From NCBI RefSeq assembly GCF_021233435.1, contig NZ_CP089469.1, positions 124,001 to 188,000 on the forward strand: a stretch of DNA of 64,000 nt. The letters run 5' to 3'. Positions 26,125 to 34,155 of the stretch are shown piece after piece; positions within the stretch are counted from its first letter, which is position 1, and every line of letters starts with the position of its first letter. This stretch comes from Halobacterium noricense. Its GTDB lineage: Archaea > Halobacteriota > Halobacteria > Halobacteriales > Halobacteriaceae. The position numbers and the translations under genes were made by a program. The notes beneath the pieces are model-generated. The model was not told where the DNA came from. It searched no databases and worked only from the letters and a program-made list of their open reading frames with translations.

Positions 26125-27096
26125 TCAAGACTGTACGAGGTTCTTCAGGGAATTGTCCCGATCCGTCTCCGAAAGCTGGGTAACGTTTTCTGCGACGATA
26201 TCTGCCAGGCGGTCCCAGTGCTTCGGACTATGGCCAGCATTATGGGGTGTAATAATGACGTTCTCGAAGTCCCATAGTGGATGATCGGCCGGGAGCGGTT
26301 CGGGATCGGTAACGTCGAGTGCGGCGCCGTCGATCTGATTCTGCTGGATTGCGGTAACGAGGGCATCCGTGTCGATAATCTTCCCACGACCGACGTTAAT
26401 CACTCGGGCGTCCGACGGAAGTGTCGTGAATTCCTCCTCGGAGAGTAACCCGCGTGTCGTGTCGGTAAGCGGCGCTGCGATAATGAGGTAGTCCGTTTGA
26501 GCGAGAGCCTGCTCAAAGTCCGCCTGGTCAAAGCCGATCACTTCATCTGTCGGACCGCCTTTCTCCGGTGTGTATCTGACCCCGATTGTCTCAACCTTGA
26601 ATGCCGACAGCCGTTCTGCGACTGCGGACCCAATGGAGCCCAGGCCGACGACGGTGACTGTACTCCCCATCAATTCCTCCGCCTGATAGTGACGCCATTC
26701 ATTACGCTGTTCGCGTTCCTGGCCCTCGCGGAGCTGGCGTGAGAAGGTTAGTATGTATCCAGCAACCTGTTCTGCGATATTGGGTGCGTGAATACCGGAT
26801 GCGTTGGTTACTGCGATACCCATCTCGTCGAAGGTATCTAACGGGAGGTGGTTGTATCCCGCTGCAATACCGGCGAACAGCTGGAGGTCTTTCGCGTGTT
26901 CTAGTAATTCCGGGTCGATGTCGACGCCGGAGACGACCGTTGCATGTTCGATGAGCTCACGCTCTTCGACTGAGGTTGTCGCAAGCTGGACATCATGATT
27001 CGGTAACCGATTTGCGAGCAAGTCGGCGTAGTCACGTGCGTGAAGCCCGTGCGTATTGGATCGCAGGACGAGAACATCCGGTGTATTGTCATTCAT
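26125..27096 (-). CDS. D-2-hydroxyacid dehydrogenase (NAD-dependent)
   Basis: 323 residues. The NAD-binding motif is TVTVVGLGSIGSAVAERL. Catalytic residues are Arg in VINVGRGKIIDTDAL, Glu in LDVTDPEPLPADHPLW, and His in IITPHNAGHSP. This is the Arg-Glu-His triad of glycerate/lactate/phosphoglycerate dehydrogenases. It reduces a 2-keto acid such as hydroxypyruvate or glyoxylate, or runs in reverse. It precedes an IclR regulator on the same strand. The lack of an N-terminal ACT or serine-pathway partner argues against serA. Substrate unknown. Confidence 0.85.
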   Translation of the reverse strand: MNDNTPDVLVLRSNTHGLHARDYADLLANRLPNHDVQLATTSVEERELIEHATVVSGVDIDPELLEHAKDLQLFAGIAAGYNHLPLDTFDEMGIAVTNASGIHAPNIAEQVAGYILTFSRQLREGQEREQRNEWRHYQAEELMGSTVTVVGLGSIGSAVAERLSAFKVETIGVRYTPEKGGPTDEVIGFDQADFEQALAQTDYLIIAAPLTDTTRGLLSEEEFTTLPSDARVINVGRGKIIDTDALVTAIQQNQIDGAALDVTDPEPLPADHPLWDFENVIITPHNAGHSPKHWDRLADIVAENVTQLSETDRDNSLKNLVQS

Positions 27097-27336
27097 GGAT
27101 ATCTCTGCCGGCAGAAGTGATTTACATCACTCTGTGGCTGTGTAGTCTGCCAATTAAGTGGCACCATATTAAACTTCCCCACGAGATTTTTCACGATAAG
27201 ATAGATTCCCACGGCATTGGGCCCGTACAAGCGTGAAATAATACAATCATGTTCGATACTGTGGGACGTGGAATTGGACCCAACCAAACTATAGTAACCG
27301 GTAGAAATTTTTACTCAGAGATAGTTGCAGTAGCTA

Positions 27337-27897
27337 GTGAATCATCTCGACGAGATCACCGTCGAGGAATTGCAAGACGCTCTCGACAACGTGGACGGAA
27401 AGAAGCCGACACAACGGCTCTTAGCCGCAATCGCGTACAAGAATGGTGTAACGCAGACCGAGCTAGCCGAGTGGTACGACGTGCAGCGACGGACCATCTA
27501 CAGCTGGCTCAACCGACTCGACACCGACGAGTCGCTTGAGCAAGCCGTTGCTGATGATAAACGAACTGGGAGAAAGCGTAAACTCTCAGAATCACAGCAA
27601 GAAGAGTTCGAACGCACGGTTCACGACCCACCTGAAGAGGTCGGGATCGACGCGCCGGCGTGGACGCCGGCGCTCGTCCAACAGTATCTTGAAGACACGT
27701 ACGGCGTCGAGTACTCCTATCCGAGTTGTCGGCGGCTGTTGAAAGAAGCTGGACTAACCTATCAAAAACCACGCCGTTCAGCCGCCGAAGCCGACGAAGA
27801 CGAGCACGAAGCGTTCCACGACGAGCTTAAAAAAGCGAGCGGAGATGGACGCCACCGTAGTCTGCATCGATCAAACGAAGAAATCCGTGCAAGTTGA
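27337..27897 (+). CDS. IS630 transposase ORF A (DNA-binding part)
   Basis: 186 residues from a GTG start. It contains a double helix-turn-helix: RLLAAIAYKNGVTQTELAEWYDVQRRTIYSWLNRLDTDESLEQAV, then a winged part ending YGVEYSYPSCRRLLKEAGLTYQKPRRSAAEADEDEHEAFHDELKKASG. The catalytic domain is in ORF B, one frame over. The A-run AAAAAAG at 27829-27835 lies at the join and is a good site for a frameshift or transcriptional slippage that makes the full A-B protein. Confidence 0.85.
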   Translation: MNHLDEITVEELQDALDNVDGKKPTQRLLAAIAYKNGVTQTELAEWYDVQRRTIYSWLNRLDTDESLEQAVADDKRTGRKRKLSESQQEEFERTVHDPPEEVGIDAPAWTPALVQQYLEDTYGVEYSYPSCRRLLKEAGLTYQKPRRSAAEADEDEHEAFHDELKKASGDGRHRSLHRSNEEIRAS

Positions 27898-28336
27898 GCC
27901 GCGTGCCGCGTGGTTTCCGCGCGGCACGCGGCCCACCGTGGAACTCTCTGGCCAACGCGACTGGACGTGTCTATTGGGCGCGATCACCGAGGACGGTGAT
28001 CGCTTTTTCTCCCGCTTCGAAGAGTACGTCACCGCCGAACACGCGAAACATTTCATTCTCGCATTATGCGAAGAATTCGAAGATGACTTGCTCGTCGTCC
28101 TAGATGGAGCGCCGTACTTCCAGGCGTCGGCGGTCACGGACCTGGCGGCCCGTGACGACCTCGCGTTCGTGACGTTACCATCATATTCGCCGGAGTTGAA
28201 TCCTGTCGAAGAGTGCTGGCGGCAGCTGCAAGCAGCTCTGAGCAACCGCTTCTTTGACTCACTCGACGAGCTAACGACCGCAATCGATACCGCTCTCAAC
28301 CAGGTCTCCGTTCCAAAAGTGAGCAATTACTTCTAA
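27845..28336 (+). CDS. IS630 transposase ORF B (DDE catalytic part)
   Basis: 163 residues if started at its own ATG. The frame extends upstream through KKRAEM and meets ORF A at the A6 run, so it is probably made mainly as a fusion. The DDE residues are in VVCIDQTKKS, LLVVLDGAPYFQ and SYSPELNPVEECWRQL. The ORF A to ORF B shift is +1 (equivalent to losing one A of the run). Confidence 0.85.
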   Translation: MDATVVCIDQTKKSVQVEPRAAWFPRGTRPTVELSGQRDWTCLLGAITEDGDRFFSRFEEYVTAEHAKHFILALCEEFEDDLLVVLDGAPYFQASAVTDLAARDDLAFVTLPSYSPELNPVEECWRQLQAALSNRFFDSLDELTTAIDTALNQVSVPKVSNYF

Positions 28337-28347
28337 CGTCTACTATA

Positions 28348-28800
28348 TTATTGAACGAGGAAGTCCGTCGTTTTATCTCTCGAAAAACACGTTCGACAGC
28401 ATTCCGATTCCCATGACGAACGTTCTGGAATCGAAGCCCGAATCGCTGGAGTGCTGTTTTGAGATGCTGGGCGTGATCAACCAGAAACACCGCGTCTTCT
28501 ATCGTGTTTCTCGCGTAACTCCTGCAGGAACTGTTCAGTCAATACCGTTGTTGTCGTCGGAAACAGCCGTACATGCAGGATTGTTCGAGTTGGGATTGAC
28601 GGTAGCGTACAGCCAGTACTGCTGGCCGTCGATGCGGATCACCGTTTCGTCAACCATAATCTAATCCGGACTCGCATCGCTGGCGGGCTGTAGATCAGAT
28701 TTCCCCCAGCCAGTCATGGATGGCTTTCCGCGAGAATGGTGATGGTATTCTCGACGGTGATCTCAAGGTCATCGTGCTAATGACGTAACATTCGGCACTC
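28348..28800 (-). pseudogene. Degenerate DDE transposase relic
   Basis: In pieces of several minus-strand frames one can read MVDETVIRIDGQQYWLYA, FLVDHAQHLKTALQRFGLRFQNVRHGNRNAVERVFREIKRRTSSF. These are the three catalytic blocks of a small IS6-like or related haloarchaeal transposase. Frameshifts and stops separate them, so the gene is dead. IS630 copy 2 cut its end. I cannot name the exact family. Confidence 0.65.
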
Positions 28801-28851
28801 GAATGGTTTGCGGCAGTAGATTTTTGCACCATGTTACTGTAAAACACACAT

Positions 28852-29646
28852 ATGAGCGACGCAGATAGTAAACGGAACCCACAGTACTTCGTGGACTCTC
28901 TCCAGCAGCACGTGCTCGCGCCGCTGTCGACGGCCGAGTCCCGCCTCAATCGGGAGCACGCCGAAGTAATCGTCGAACGAGACGCCTTCGAGGCGTTCCG
29001 CGAGCGCCTGGACAGCATCGACCCGGCACCGTCGACGTCGCCGGACCGGGCGACACGAATTTCGAATCACGCGTCTACGACCGACAGAGTCGACCGCGTT
29101 CGTACTGCCTACCACGAAACTGTCCTAAACATGCCACACTACGACGACACGTACGATGAATCGCTCATCGAACACCTCGCCGGCGAGTTCGGCCCGAAGA
29201 TTGCTGAGGGCGTTCGACCCGAGTCGTCGGTGTCGTTCACTGCGGCGTACAAGCACGTACTCATAGAGGTAGCAGCGGAAGCCGCGCAAAGACGTGAGAA
29301 CTTCCTCGAAACCATCGACGAGGAAGCACGGTCAATTGAATCGGCGTGGACGGATCTCAAGGACATCTTCGCCGCGCTGGACACGACGATAATTCCGGAG
29401 TGGCACTGCGAGTCGTTCACGGAACAGCTCGACGCCGTCGCGCAGCGCCGCCAGCGAACGATTCAGCAACGAGACTCAGTTCCTCGCTTCGACGACCACT
29501 CCCTGTGCGCGTACCTATACGAGAACGAGTCGTGGACGTACCCGGTGTTGACGGCGGTCGCGCGGACGCGGGAAGCTGTCAGCCTCGAACGCTCAACCAG
29601 ACCGGGAACCACGAACGCGGCTGACCCCGGGAGACGGAATTCGTGA
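28852..29646 (+). CDS. Uncharacterised haloarchaeal protein, paralog B of a two-member family
   Basis: 264 residues. It is homologous end to end with the protein at 18555-19331: RNPQYFVDSLQQHVLAPLSTAESRLNREH, DTTIIPEWHCESFTEQLDAVAQRR, HSLCAYLYENESWTYPVLTAVARTREAVSLE. The invariant C-terminal block with SWTYPVLTAVAR is the best marker of the family. Predicted helical and acidic, with no known motif. Both copies sit next to transposase relics, which suggests dispersal with mobile DNA. Function unknown. Confidence 0.7.
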   Translation: MSDADSKRNPQYFVDSLQQHVLAPLSTAESRLNREHAEVIVERDAFEAFRERLDSIDPAPSTSPDRATRISNHASTTDRVDRVRTAYHETVLNMPHYDDTYDESLIEHLAGEFGPKIAEGVRPESSVSFTAAYKHVLIEVAAEAAQRRENFLETIDEEARSIESAWTDLKDIFAALDTTIIPEWHCESFTEQLDAVAQRRQRTIQQRDSVPRFDDHSLCAYLYENESWTYPVLTAVARTREAVSLERSTRPGTTNAADPGRRNS

Positions 29647-30003
29647 CAAATCATCCGTTCCATTCGTAACGCTAGGTGCCAGAGATCTTGAGGGAATCAT
29701 CGGGAGATTTCTTGCAACTCGGTACGCGAATCTGATTTCCGAGAGACGGCTTTCAACAGTTATCGGCATCACATTCATCGGATTTCGAAGGCTTCGTCAT
29801 TCAGCAGTTCTCAATTTGACTGGTGTACATGCTTCAGCGCGGCTTAGTTGGTAGGCTAGGATGGCTAAAGATACGCCTGGGAGAGAGTATTCCCGACGGT
29901 CGCGGATGCATGCCATTCAGTGGCTGTAAAGTGCATCATCAAGGAAGAATTCACATTCTAGACGAGCGAGCCGCATCGCTGTGAGCGAGCAGGCTGGGTG
30001 GTT

Positions 30004-30029
30004 CACCACCCCAACTGTCGAATGTAAAT
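30004..30029 (+). repeat. Origin recognition box-like repeat 1
   Basis: Core ACCCCAACTGTCGAATGTAA, one of six related copies with consensus CCCCAGGTGTCGAATGTAA. It lies downstream of the Orc1/Cdc6 gene. Confidence 0.6.
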
Positions 30030-30110
30030 GCCTCATAACGACGTGTCTGACGTATGTACGACAGTATTAGAAAGCCCCGCGGAGCTGGCAATGTTACAGA
30101 GTGCGGTGGG

Positions 30111-30134
30111 ACACACCAGGTGTCGAATGAAATC
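30111..30134 (+). repeat. Origin recognition box-like repeat 2
   Basis: Core CACACCAGGTGTCGAATGAA, matching the consensus except at the 3' edge. It is 20 bp beyond the orc1 stop codon. Confidence 0.65.
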
Positions 30135-30154
30135 AGTTGTCTGCTCCTAGCACG

Positions 30155-31405
30155 TTAAATGCTCACGTTATTGACGTCAGCAAACCGGTCATCCTGGTGA
30201 ATAACTTGCTTAACGACCTCCGGATCTTCCATCAGGAAGTAGTAATGTGTAACACCTTGCCCGCGGCCACGACCGACGCGTTCAGACCGGCCAAGAATAT
30301 CAAGGAACACTTGTTCACCGAGCCGGTCAGCCATCCGCCGATGTGAGAGTGTATCCATATCTAAGAGTGCCGTAAGTTGCTTGTATACGTCGTATATCTG
30401 GCGTGTCGAAAATTCGCTGTCGTCAGGATTGTTGTCTGCGAGGAGTGAAAGAGAGTACACGGTGGCTTTAATCTGCGGTGGCTGCCCTTCGAGAAGTTGT
30501 GCGAACCGATCGATGTCCGCTTTCTCTCGTGCATCTCGAACGTGTTCCTCAAGGACTTGGTCCGCTCCAGCATCTTTGGCTAGCTCTCCCGCGTTACGAA
30601 GGATATCGAGCGCTTTCCGAGCATCACCGTGTTCTTGCGCAGCAAATGCAGCGCTTAATGGAATCACATCATCTGTGAGAACACCATCGTGGAACGCGTC
30701 AGACCGGTTATGCATGATATTTCGGAGTTGGTTAGCGTCGTATGGAGGAAATACGAATTCCCGGTCTTGCAGACTGCTGAGCACGCGTTCATCGAGCGTA
30801 TCTTTGAACGAGATCTTGTTACTAATGGCGATGATGCCGACTTTACAGGAGTCGACTTTCCCAGCTTCCCCGGCGCGTGACAGTTGCATTAGTATCTCGC
30901 TGTCTTTGAGTTTGTCAATCTCGTCGAGGATGATAACGGCAACATCGTACAGTTCGTCGAGGATATTCCAGAGTCGGTGGTAGTAGACGTCAGTTGAGAG
31001 TCCGGTAACGGGAATCGAGATGTTCGTTGCCTCTGGGCTGTTGAGGTTTCGAGCGATATTGATGACAACGCGGGTTTCCGTTGTGGATTGCGTGCAGTCG
31101 ATGTAGACACGCCCCATGTCTGTATCGTTGGTTTCAGCGAATTGCTTGGCGCTTTGTGTGACGTGTTTCGCTACGAGTGATTTCCCAGTCCCGGTTTTCC
31201 CGTAAATGAGTGTGTTTCGTGGGGATTTGCCACGGACTGCGGGGTGGATGCTGGAGGCAACGTCTTCGATTTCTTCGTCACGGCCGATGATTCGGTCTTC
31301 GTCGGGAATATGGTCGATGTCAAGGAGTTCTTTCCTGGCGAAGATGGCGTCCTCGCTCGCCCAGATGTCGTTGAGTGATTGTTGCGACCCGGTGTTATCG
31401 GCCAT
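30155..31405 (-). CDS. orc1/cdc6: Orc1/Cdc6 replication initiator
   Basis: 416 residues from the ATG at 31405 (MADNTGSQQ); an in-frame start at 31474 would read through an ORB and the TATA box and is rejected. AAA+ motifs: Walker A GKTGTGKS (69-76), Walker B VIILDEIDKL (about 157-166), sensor region VGIIAISNKISFKDTLDERVLSSL, and sensor 2 in EHGDARKALDILRNAG. A winged-helix domain follows (TRQIYDVYKQLTALLDMDTLSHRRMADRLGEQVF). It binds ORB repeats and recruits the MCM helicase. A TATA box (TTTATATGC, about 31425-31435, minus sense) predicts a leaderless mRNA. An ORB overlaps the start, so autoregulation is likely. Confidence 0.95.
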   Translation of the reverse strand: MADNTGSQQSLNDIWASEDAIFARKELLDIDHIPDEDRIIGRDEEIEDVASSIHPAVRGKSPRNTLIYGKTGTGKSLVAKHVTQSAKQFAETNDTDMGRVYIDCTQSTTETRVVINIARNLNSPEATNISIPVTGLSTDVYYHRLWNILDELYDVAVIILDEIDKLKDSEILMQLSRAGEAGKVDSCKVGIIAISNKISFKDTLDERVLSSLQDREFVFPPYDANQLRNIMHNRSDAFHDGVLTDDVIPLSAAFAAQEHGDARKALDILRNAGELAKDAGADQVLEEHVRDAREKADIDRFAQLLEGQPPQIKATVYSLSLLADNNPDDSEFSTRQIYDVYKQLTALLDMDTLSHRRMADRLGEQVFLDILGRSERVGRGRGQGVTHYYFLMEDPEVVKQVIHQDDRFADVNNVSI

Positions 31406-31423
31406 ACACTCGACACCCGGTTG
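31405..31423 (-). repeat. ORB-like repeat 3, overlapping the orc1 start
   Basis: In minus sense CAACCGGGTGTCGAGTGTA. It covers the orc1 transcription and translation start, downstream of the TATA box, so initiator binding here would repress its own gene. Confidence 0.6.
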
Positions 31424-31448
31424 AATGCATATAAATCCACAGGTCCCT

Positions 31449-31472
31449 CCACCCCAGGTGTCGAATGTAAAC
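31449..31472 (+). repeat. ORB-like repeat 4
   Basis: CACCCCAGGTGTCGAATGTA core, an exact match to the consensus, just upstream of the orc1 promoter. Confidence 0.75.
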
Positions 31473-31612
31473 ACCGAAAATCAGGACTTTTACGCCCTAT
31501 AGTCGGATTTAAGTGAAGTCTCCCACACCATCCGTCGGATGAAGATTGAGGGGCGGTCGTCGAGTGTAAACCGTGACATGTGTGGCAGTAATTACGGCAC
31601 GGTTCTGAGACA

Positions 31613-31639
31613 CCCACACCCCAGGTGTCGAATGTAAGT
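31613..31639 (+). repeat. ORB-like repeat 5
   Basis: CACCCCAGGTGTCGAATGTA core. A half-site GTCGAGTGTAAAC lies at about 31558-31570 between this copy and the previous one. Confidence 0.75.
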
Positions 31640-31870
31640 CCCTAAAATACCCAGGTAAAGACGCTTACAACGCTATACAGTATTAGTAGCAGATTACAGA
31701 TGATGTGGGGATTCCCAAAACAGGCTATACTAGGGGAAAGGTATAAGTCATTAGCAGTAAAACAATAACCGTACTGCAACAAAGTAAAAGAGAAAAGGAG
31801 CGGCTAGCTCCTTCTTTCTATTCTTCCAGAACAAAAACGCGAGTATCAGCCTGTCTCTCCTGCTTCTCGT
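31640..31870. other. Candidate duplex-unwinding region of the plasmid origin
   Basis: AT-rich relative to the surroundings, with many TA steps (CTATACAGTATTAGTAGC, GGTATAAGTCATTAGCAG). It lies between two ORB-like repeats of opposite orientation (31613-31639 plus, 31875-31901 minus), the arrangement seen at mapped haloarchaeal origins. Confidence 0.55.
31795..31813. terminator. Inverted repeat, possible terminator or origin structure
   Basis: AAGGAGC and GCTCCTT arms of 7 bp with a 5-bp loop, followed by a pyrimidine-rich run (CTTTCTATTCTTCC). It lies inside the origin region, so it may serve replication rather than termination. Confidence 0.35.
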
Positions 31871-31874
31871 ATGG

Positions 31875-31901
31875 ATTTACACTCGACACCTGGGGTGTGT
31901 G
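31875..31901 (-). repeat. ORB-like repeat 6, opposite orientation
   Basis: Minus-sense core CACCCCAGGTGTCGAGTGTA. It overlaps the first codons of the decayed parA frame (DLHSTPGV is simply its translation), which suggests the genuine parA start has been lost or lies elsewhere. Confidence 0.7.
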
Positions 31902-32382
31902 CCCGAGACCATCTATCTTTGAAGAGAAAATCTCTCTCCAGGAAACGTGAATCCGACAACGCTCAACCAATCCACGCCCAGCGGGAAGTTGCATTCCAAC
32001 GCGCGGGCCTAGACACGCTTGTCATCGACCTGGACCCACAAGAAGGGAACCTAACGACCCTCTTCGATGTCGGTGAACATCGCGGCGACCCAGACGCCGA
32101 CAACATCGTCCGACACATCCTCGAACGGCCAAAAGGTGAATTTGGAGATCTCATCGAGACCAGCAGCAAGGGTGTAGACATCGTTCCAAGTCACGACATG
32201 CTTGGTGATTTTACCAGCAATCTCGAGCAGAAGATCACCTACGAGGCACAGATGGAGAGCATGGACAGAGAAGACTACCCCCGGTTTGAACTCCTCCACG
32301 ACCTCCTCTGGAAGGAAGAACAACTGCAGAACAAGTACGGCGCTGTTCTGATCGACCCGAATGCTAGCAGAAGACCTGCTGT

Positions 32383-32896
32383 TTGACATCCTCCTCCGGC
32401 TGAAGGCGGAGGAATCCCGAGCGGTGGGAGTGACAGGTTTGCAACCACGGACGCCGCCACTTTACGGGAGTTCACATCTACCCCAGTCGTCGTGGTCGGT
32501 GGCTGTCTAGCCGTGCCAAGCGGCTGTTACTCCTATCCTCAGTGTCGGTGACTCCCAGCTGTTGTTTTTGCCAGTAGGGAGTCGCTGACACGTCAACGGA
32601 CCCGGAGGTATCGTCGGGCTTGCTCAGGCCGACGGGCACACGGCGAACCCTTCGAGGATTCGTGTTCACCGCGTCGGCGTTTCGGATACTGTCTCATTGA
32701 GTGGCGGATAGACCGCCTCCGAAGGACGGTTCGGAATCCGCTCCGTTCCGACCTGACCTTACCGACGTATAGCGGTCCTTGGAATTTGAATGTTAGGATT
32801 GGAAACTCGGCTCTGCTATTGACTGTGGAACGTGCCACTGAGTGACGGCGCGTATCCACGGCCTGAAGGCCGTGTGGTATTGCGCCGGTACAGCGT
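32383..32896 (-). mobile_element. 514-bp non-autonomous derivative of the IS1341-type tnpB element
   Basis: In minus orientation it has the same left end as the element at 10462 (ACGC, then GGCGCAATACCAC, the CCACGG hairpin, GATACGCGCCGTCACTCAGTG) and the same right end (GCTCGGGATTCCTCCGCC hairpin ...GGATGTCAA). No tnpB reading frame remains. Both copies are preceded by TTAT at the left end. The interior (about 420 bp) is not recognisable tnpB and may be a passenger or a diverged remnant. It was probably moved by TnpA/TnpB supplied in trans. It is a MITE-like element. Confidence 0.8.
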
Positions 32897-33422
32897 ATAA
32901 CTCAATTTTCGCGCTCCGAACACTCGTTGCGCCTGTCAAGCCAGCCGGAAAGGGGAATTTGAGCCTCGACGGCCTTGAACAACTGGTCACTGGAATGGAG
33001 GAGAAACTCGACATTCAGGTCGGGCTTTCCTGCGTCGTGCCGAGTGGCGTAGGACAAACGAACGCCCACCAGCAGTACCAGCGCAAATTCGACGCCACGG
33101 AGGAATTCGCGACGCCCGTCTCAATCGGTGACCGCGAAAGCATGATGGATGAAATGTGGGAAGCGCGTGGGTCTGCGTTCAAGGTCGTCGAAGAGCGCTG
33201 GAAAACCCACGAAGTCAACGGCGAGATGGTTTCCGAGCCGGGGCCGCGTCGCGTCTCCGACCGGGAACTGGAAACACTCGAGAAACTGTGGACTCTAGCG
33301 GCCTTCATCGCGACCGAAACCTTCGACGAGAACTTCGATGAGGAACTGCTGTTGAATATCACTGACCACGAGGACGTAACACTTCAGCCAGCACTCGGAA
33401 ACGAACCTGAGGTGACTAACTA

Positions 33423-33884
33423 ATGGGAGGCATGAAGAAGGGCTCTGGTGATCTGAGCTTCGAGGATGACTCTAAGGGCAACGAGGAAACTGACGCCAAG
33501 AGTCAGTCCGGAGAAGCCCCCACAGCCACCCCCGAACAGGACGCCGACACGACATCGACCGGCTCCAGCGACTCCGACAACACTGGTAGCGTGACAGACG
33601 CATCGTCTGAAACTGAGAGTGATTCGGCCGAAGAGTCACCAACATACCCTTACTTCGTGCGGCGGAGTAACGTCGGCGATGAGCGCGACACGCGACTGGA
33701 AATCCATGTTCGCGACGATGTTGCAGACACCGAGACCGAGTTCCTCAATAACCTCGCGGAAGAGCTTGGGACGACTGACGTGGCGAAAACGGACGCACGA
33801 GAGTATGCTCTGGTGCTCGCTCACGAGCGGCCGGAACTCGTCGCCGAGTTGATGCAGGAAGACGGCTACGGAGAACTTGATTGA
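33423..33884 (+). CDS. Acidic plasmid protein downstream of parA, possible partition partner
   Basis: 153 residues. Its ATG overlaps the parA stop by one base (TAATG), so the two were translationally coupled. The first 75 residues are a low-complexity Asp/Glu/Ser/Thr stretch. The rest is a compact domain, YPYFVRRSNVGDERDTRLEIHVRDDVADTETEFLNNLAEELGTTDVAKTDAREYALVLAHERPELVAELMQEDGYGELD. The pattern resembles haloarchaeal proteins found behind plasmid parA genes, which may take the place of ParB. DNA binding is not demonstrated. With parA broken, its role now is unclear. Confidence 0.7.
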   Translation: MGGMKKGSGDLSFEDDSKGNEETDAKSQSGEAPTATPEQDADTTSTGSSDSDNTGSVTDASSETESDSAEESPTYPYFVRRSNVGDERDTRLEIHVRDDVADTETEFLNNLAEELGTTDVAKTDAREYALVLAHERPELVAELMQEDGYGELD

Positions 33885-33900
33885 CTGAGTAACGTAGGCA

Positions 33901-34080
33901 GTGGCAAGGACGAATGATGCCGATTACGGATTTCTTGTGGTGTACGCGTGGGTTCGACAGTTCGAGTCGCTGTCACGCGGTTTTGACTTAGCTAAAGACG
34001 GATGGTACCTCGGTTACTCGCCACCGCCGTTGCTGGAGCGGCTGATTGAAGACGCACAGAAGTCCACCAGCAACGACTGA
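33901..34080 (+). CDS. Small hypothetical protein, third gene of the partition locus
   Basis: 59 residues from a GTG that immediately follows an in-frame TAG, starting 17 bp after the preceding stop codon. Sequence features: ADYGFLVVYAWVRQFESLSRGFDLAKDGWYLGYSPPPLLERLIEDAQ. The bias in third positions and the tight spacing suggest a real gene. No family recognised. Confidence 0.45.
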   Translation: MARTNDADYGFLVVYAWVRQFESLSRGFDLAKDGWYLGYSPPPLLERLIEDAQKSTSND

Positions 34081-34155
34081 TCTTACAAGAGACGCTCGCT
34101 ACCGCTACGCAACCGTGGTGTGAGTCTTAGCTAAAGACGAATGCTCTAAGGCGGT

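Larger units (their letters stand above)
27292..28345 (+). mobile_element. IS630-family element, copy 2 (probably intact)
   Basis: 1054 bp, flanked by TA at 27290-27291 and 28346-28347, the dinucleotide target duplication of IS630. The ends are imperfect inverted repeats (TAGTAACCGGTAGAA... and ...TTCTAACGTCTACTA). It carries two overlapping ORFs. It is inserted against a decayed transposase relic on its right. Confidence 0.85.
29647..30154. other. Gap downstream of orc1 carrying two ORB-like repeats
   Basis: About 500 bp without a supported ORF between the paralog B stop and the orc1 stop. It holds origin-box-like repeats at 30004-30029 and 30111-30134 in the same orientation. Together with the boxes upstream of orc1 they bracket the gene. 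Confidence 0.5.
31871..33423 (+). pseudogene. parA: parA-type partition ATPase, disrupted by decay, a frameshift and a 514-bp element
   Basis: Two parts of one ParA/Soj gene. Part 1 (to about 32382) has VAFQRAGLDTLVIDLDPQEGNLTTLF, VDIVPSHDMLGDFTSNLE and AVLIDPNA. Part 2 (from 32897) has YNSIFALRTLVAPVKPAGKGNLSLDGLEQLV...GLSCVVPSGVGQTNAHQQY. Removing 32383-32896 restores CTG CTG TAT AAC (LLYNSIFAL). A one-base shift just before (near 32363-32366) still breaks the frame. The Walker A P-loop expected near residue 30 is also missing, replaced by an unrelated stretch. The protein cannot hydrolyse ATP normally. Its acidic partner gene follows directly and is intact. Confidence 0.8.

Noticed and set aside
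32478-32669. Minus-strand ORF (MNTNPRRVRR...) inside the 514-bp element as a functional gene
   Set aside because: It is 63 codons long, has no recognisable domain and lacks promoter signals. It may be a remnant, and I left it out as a gene.
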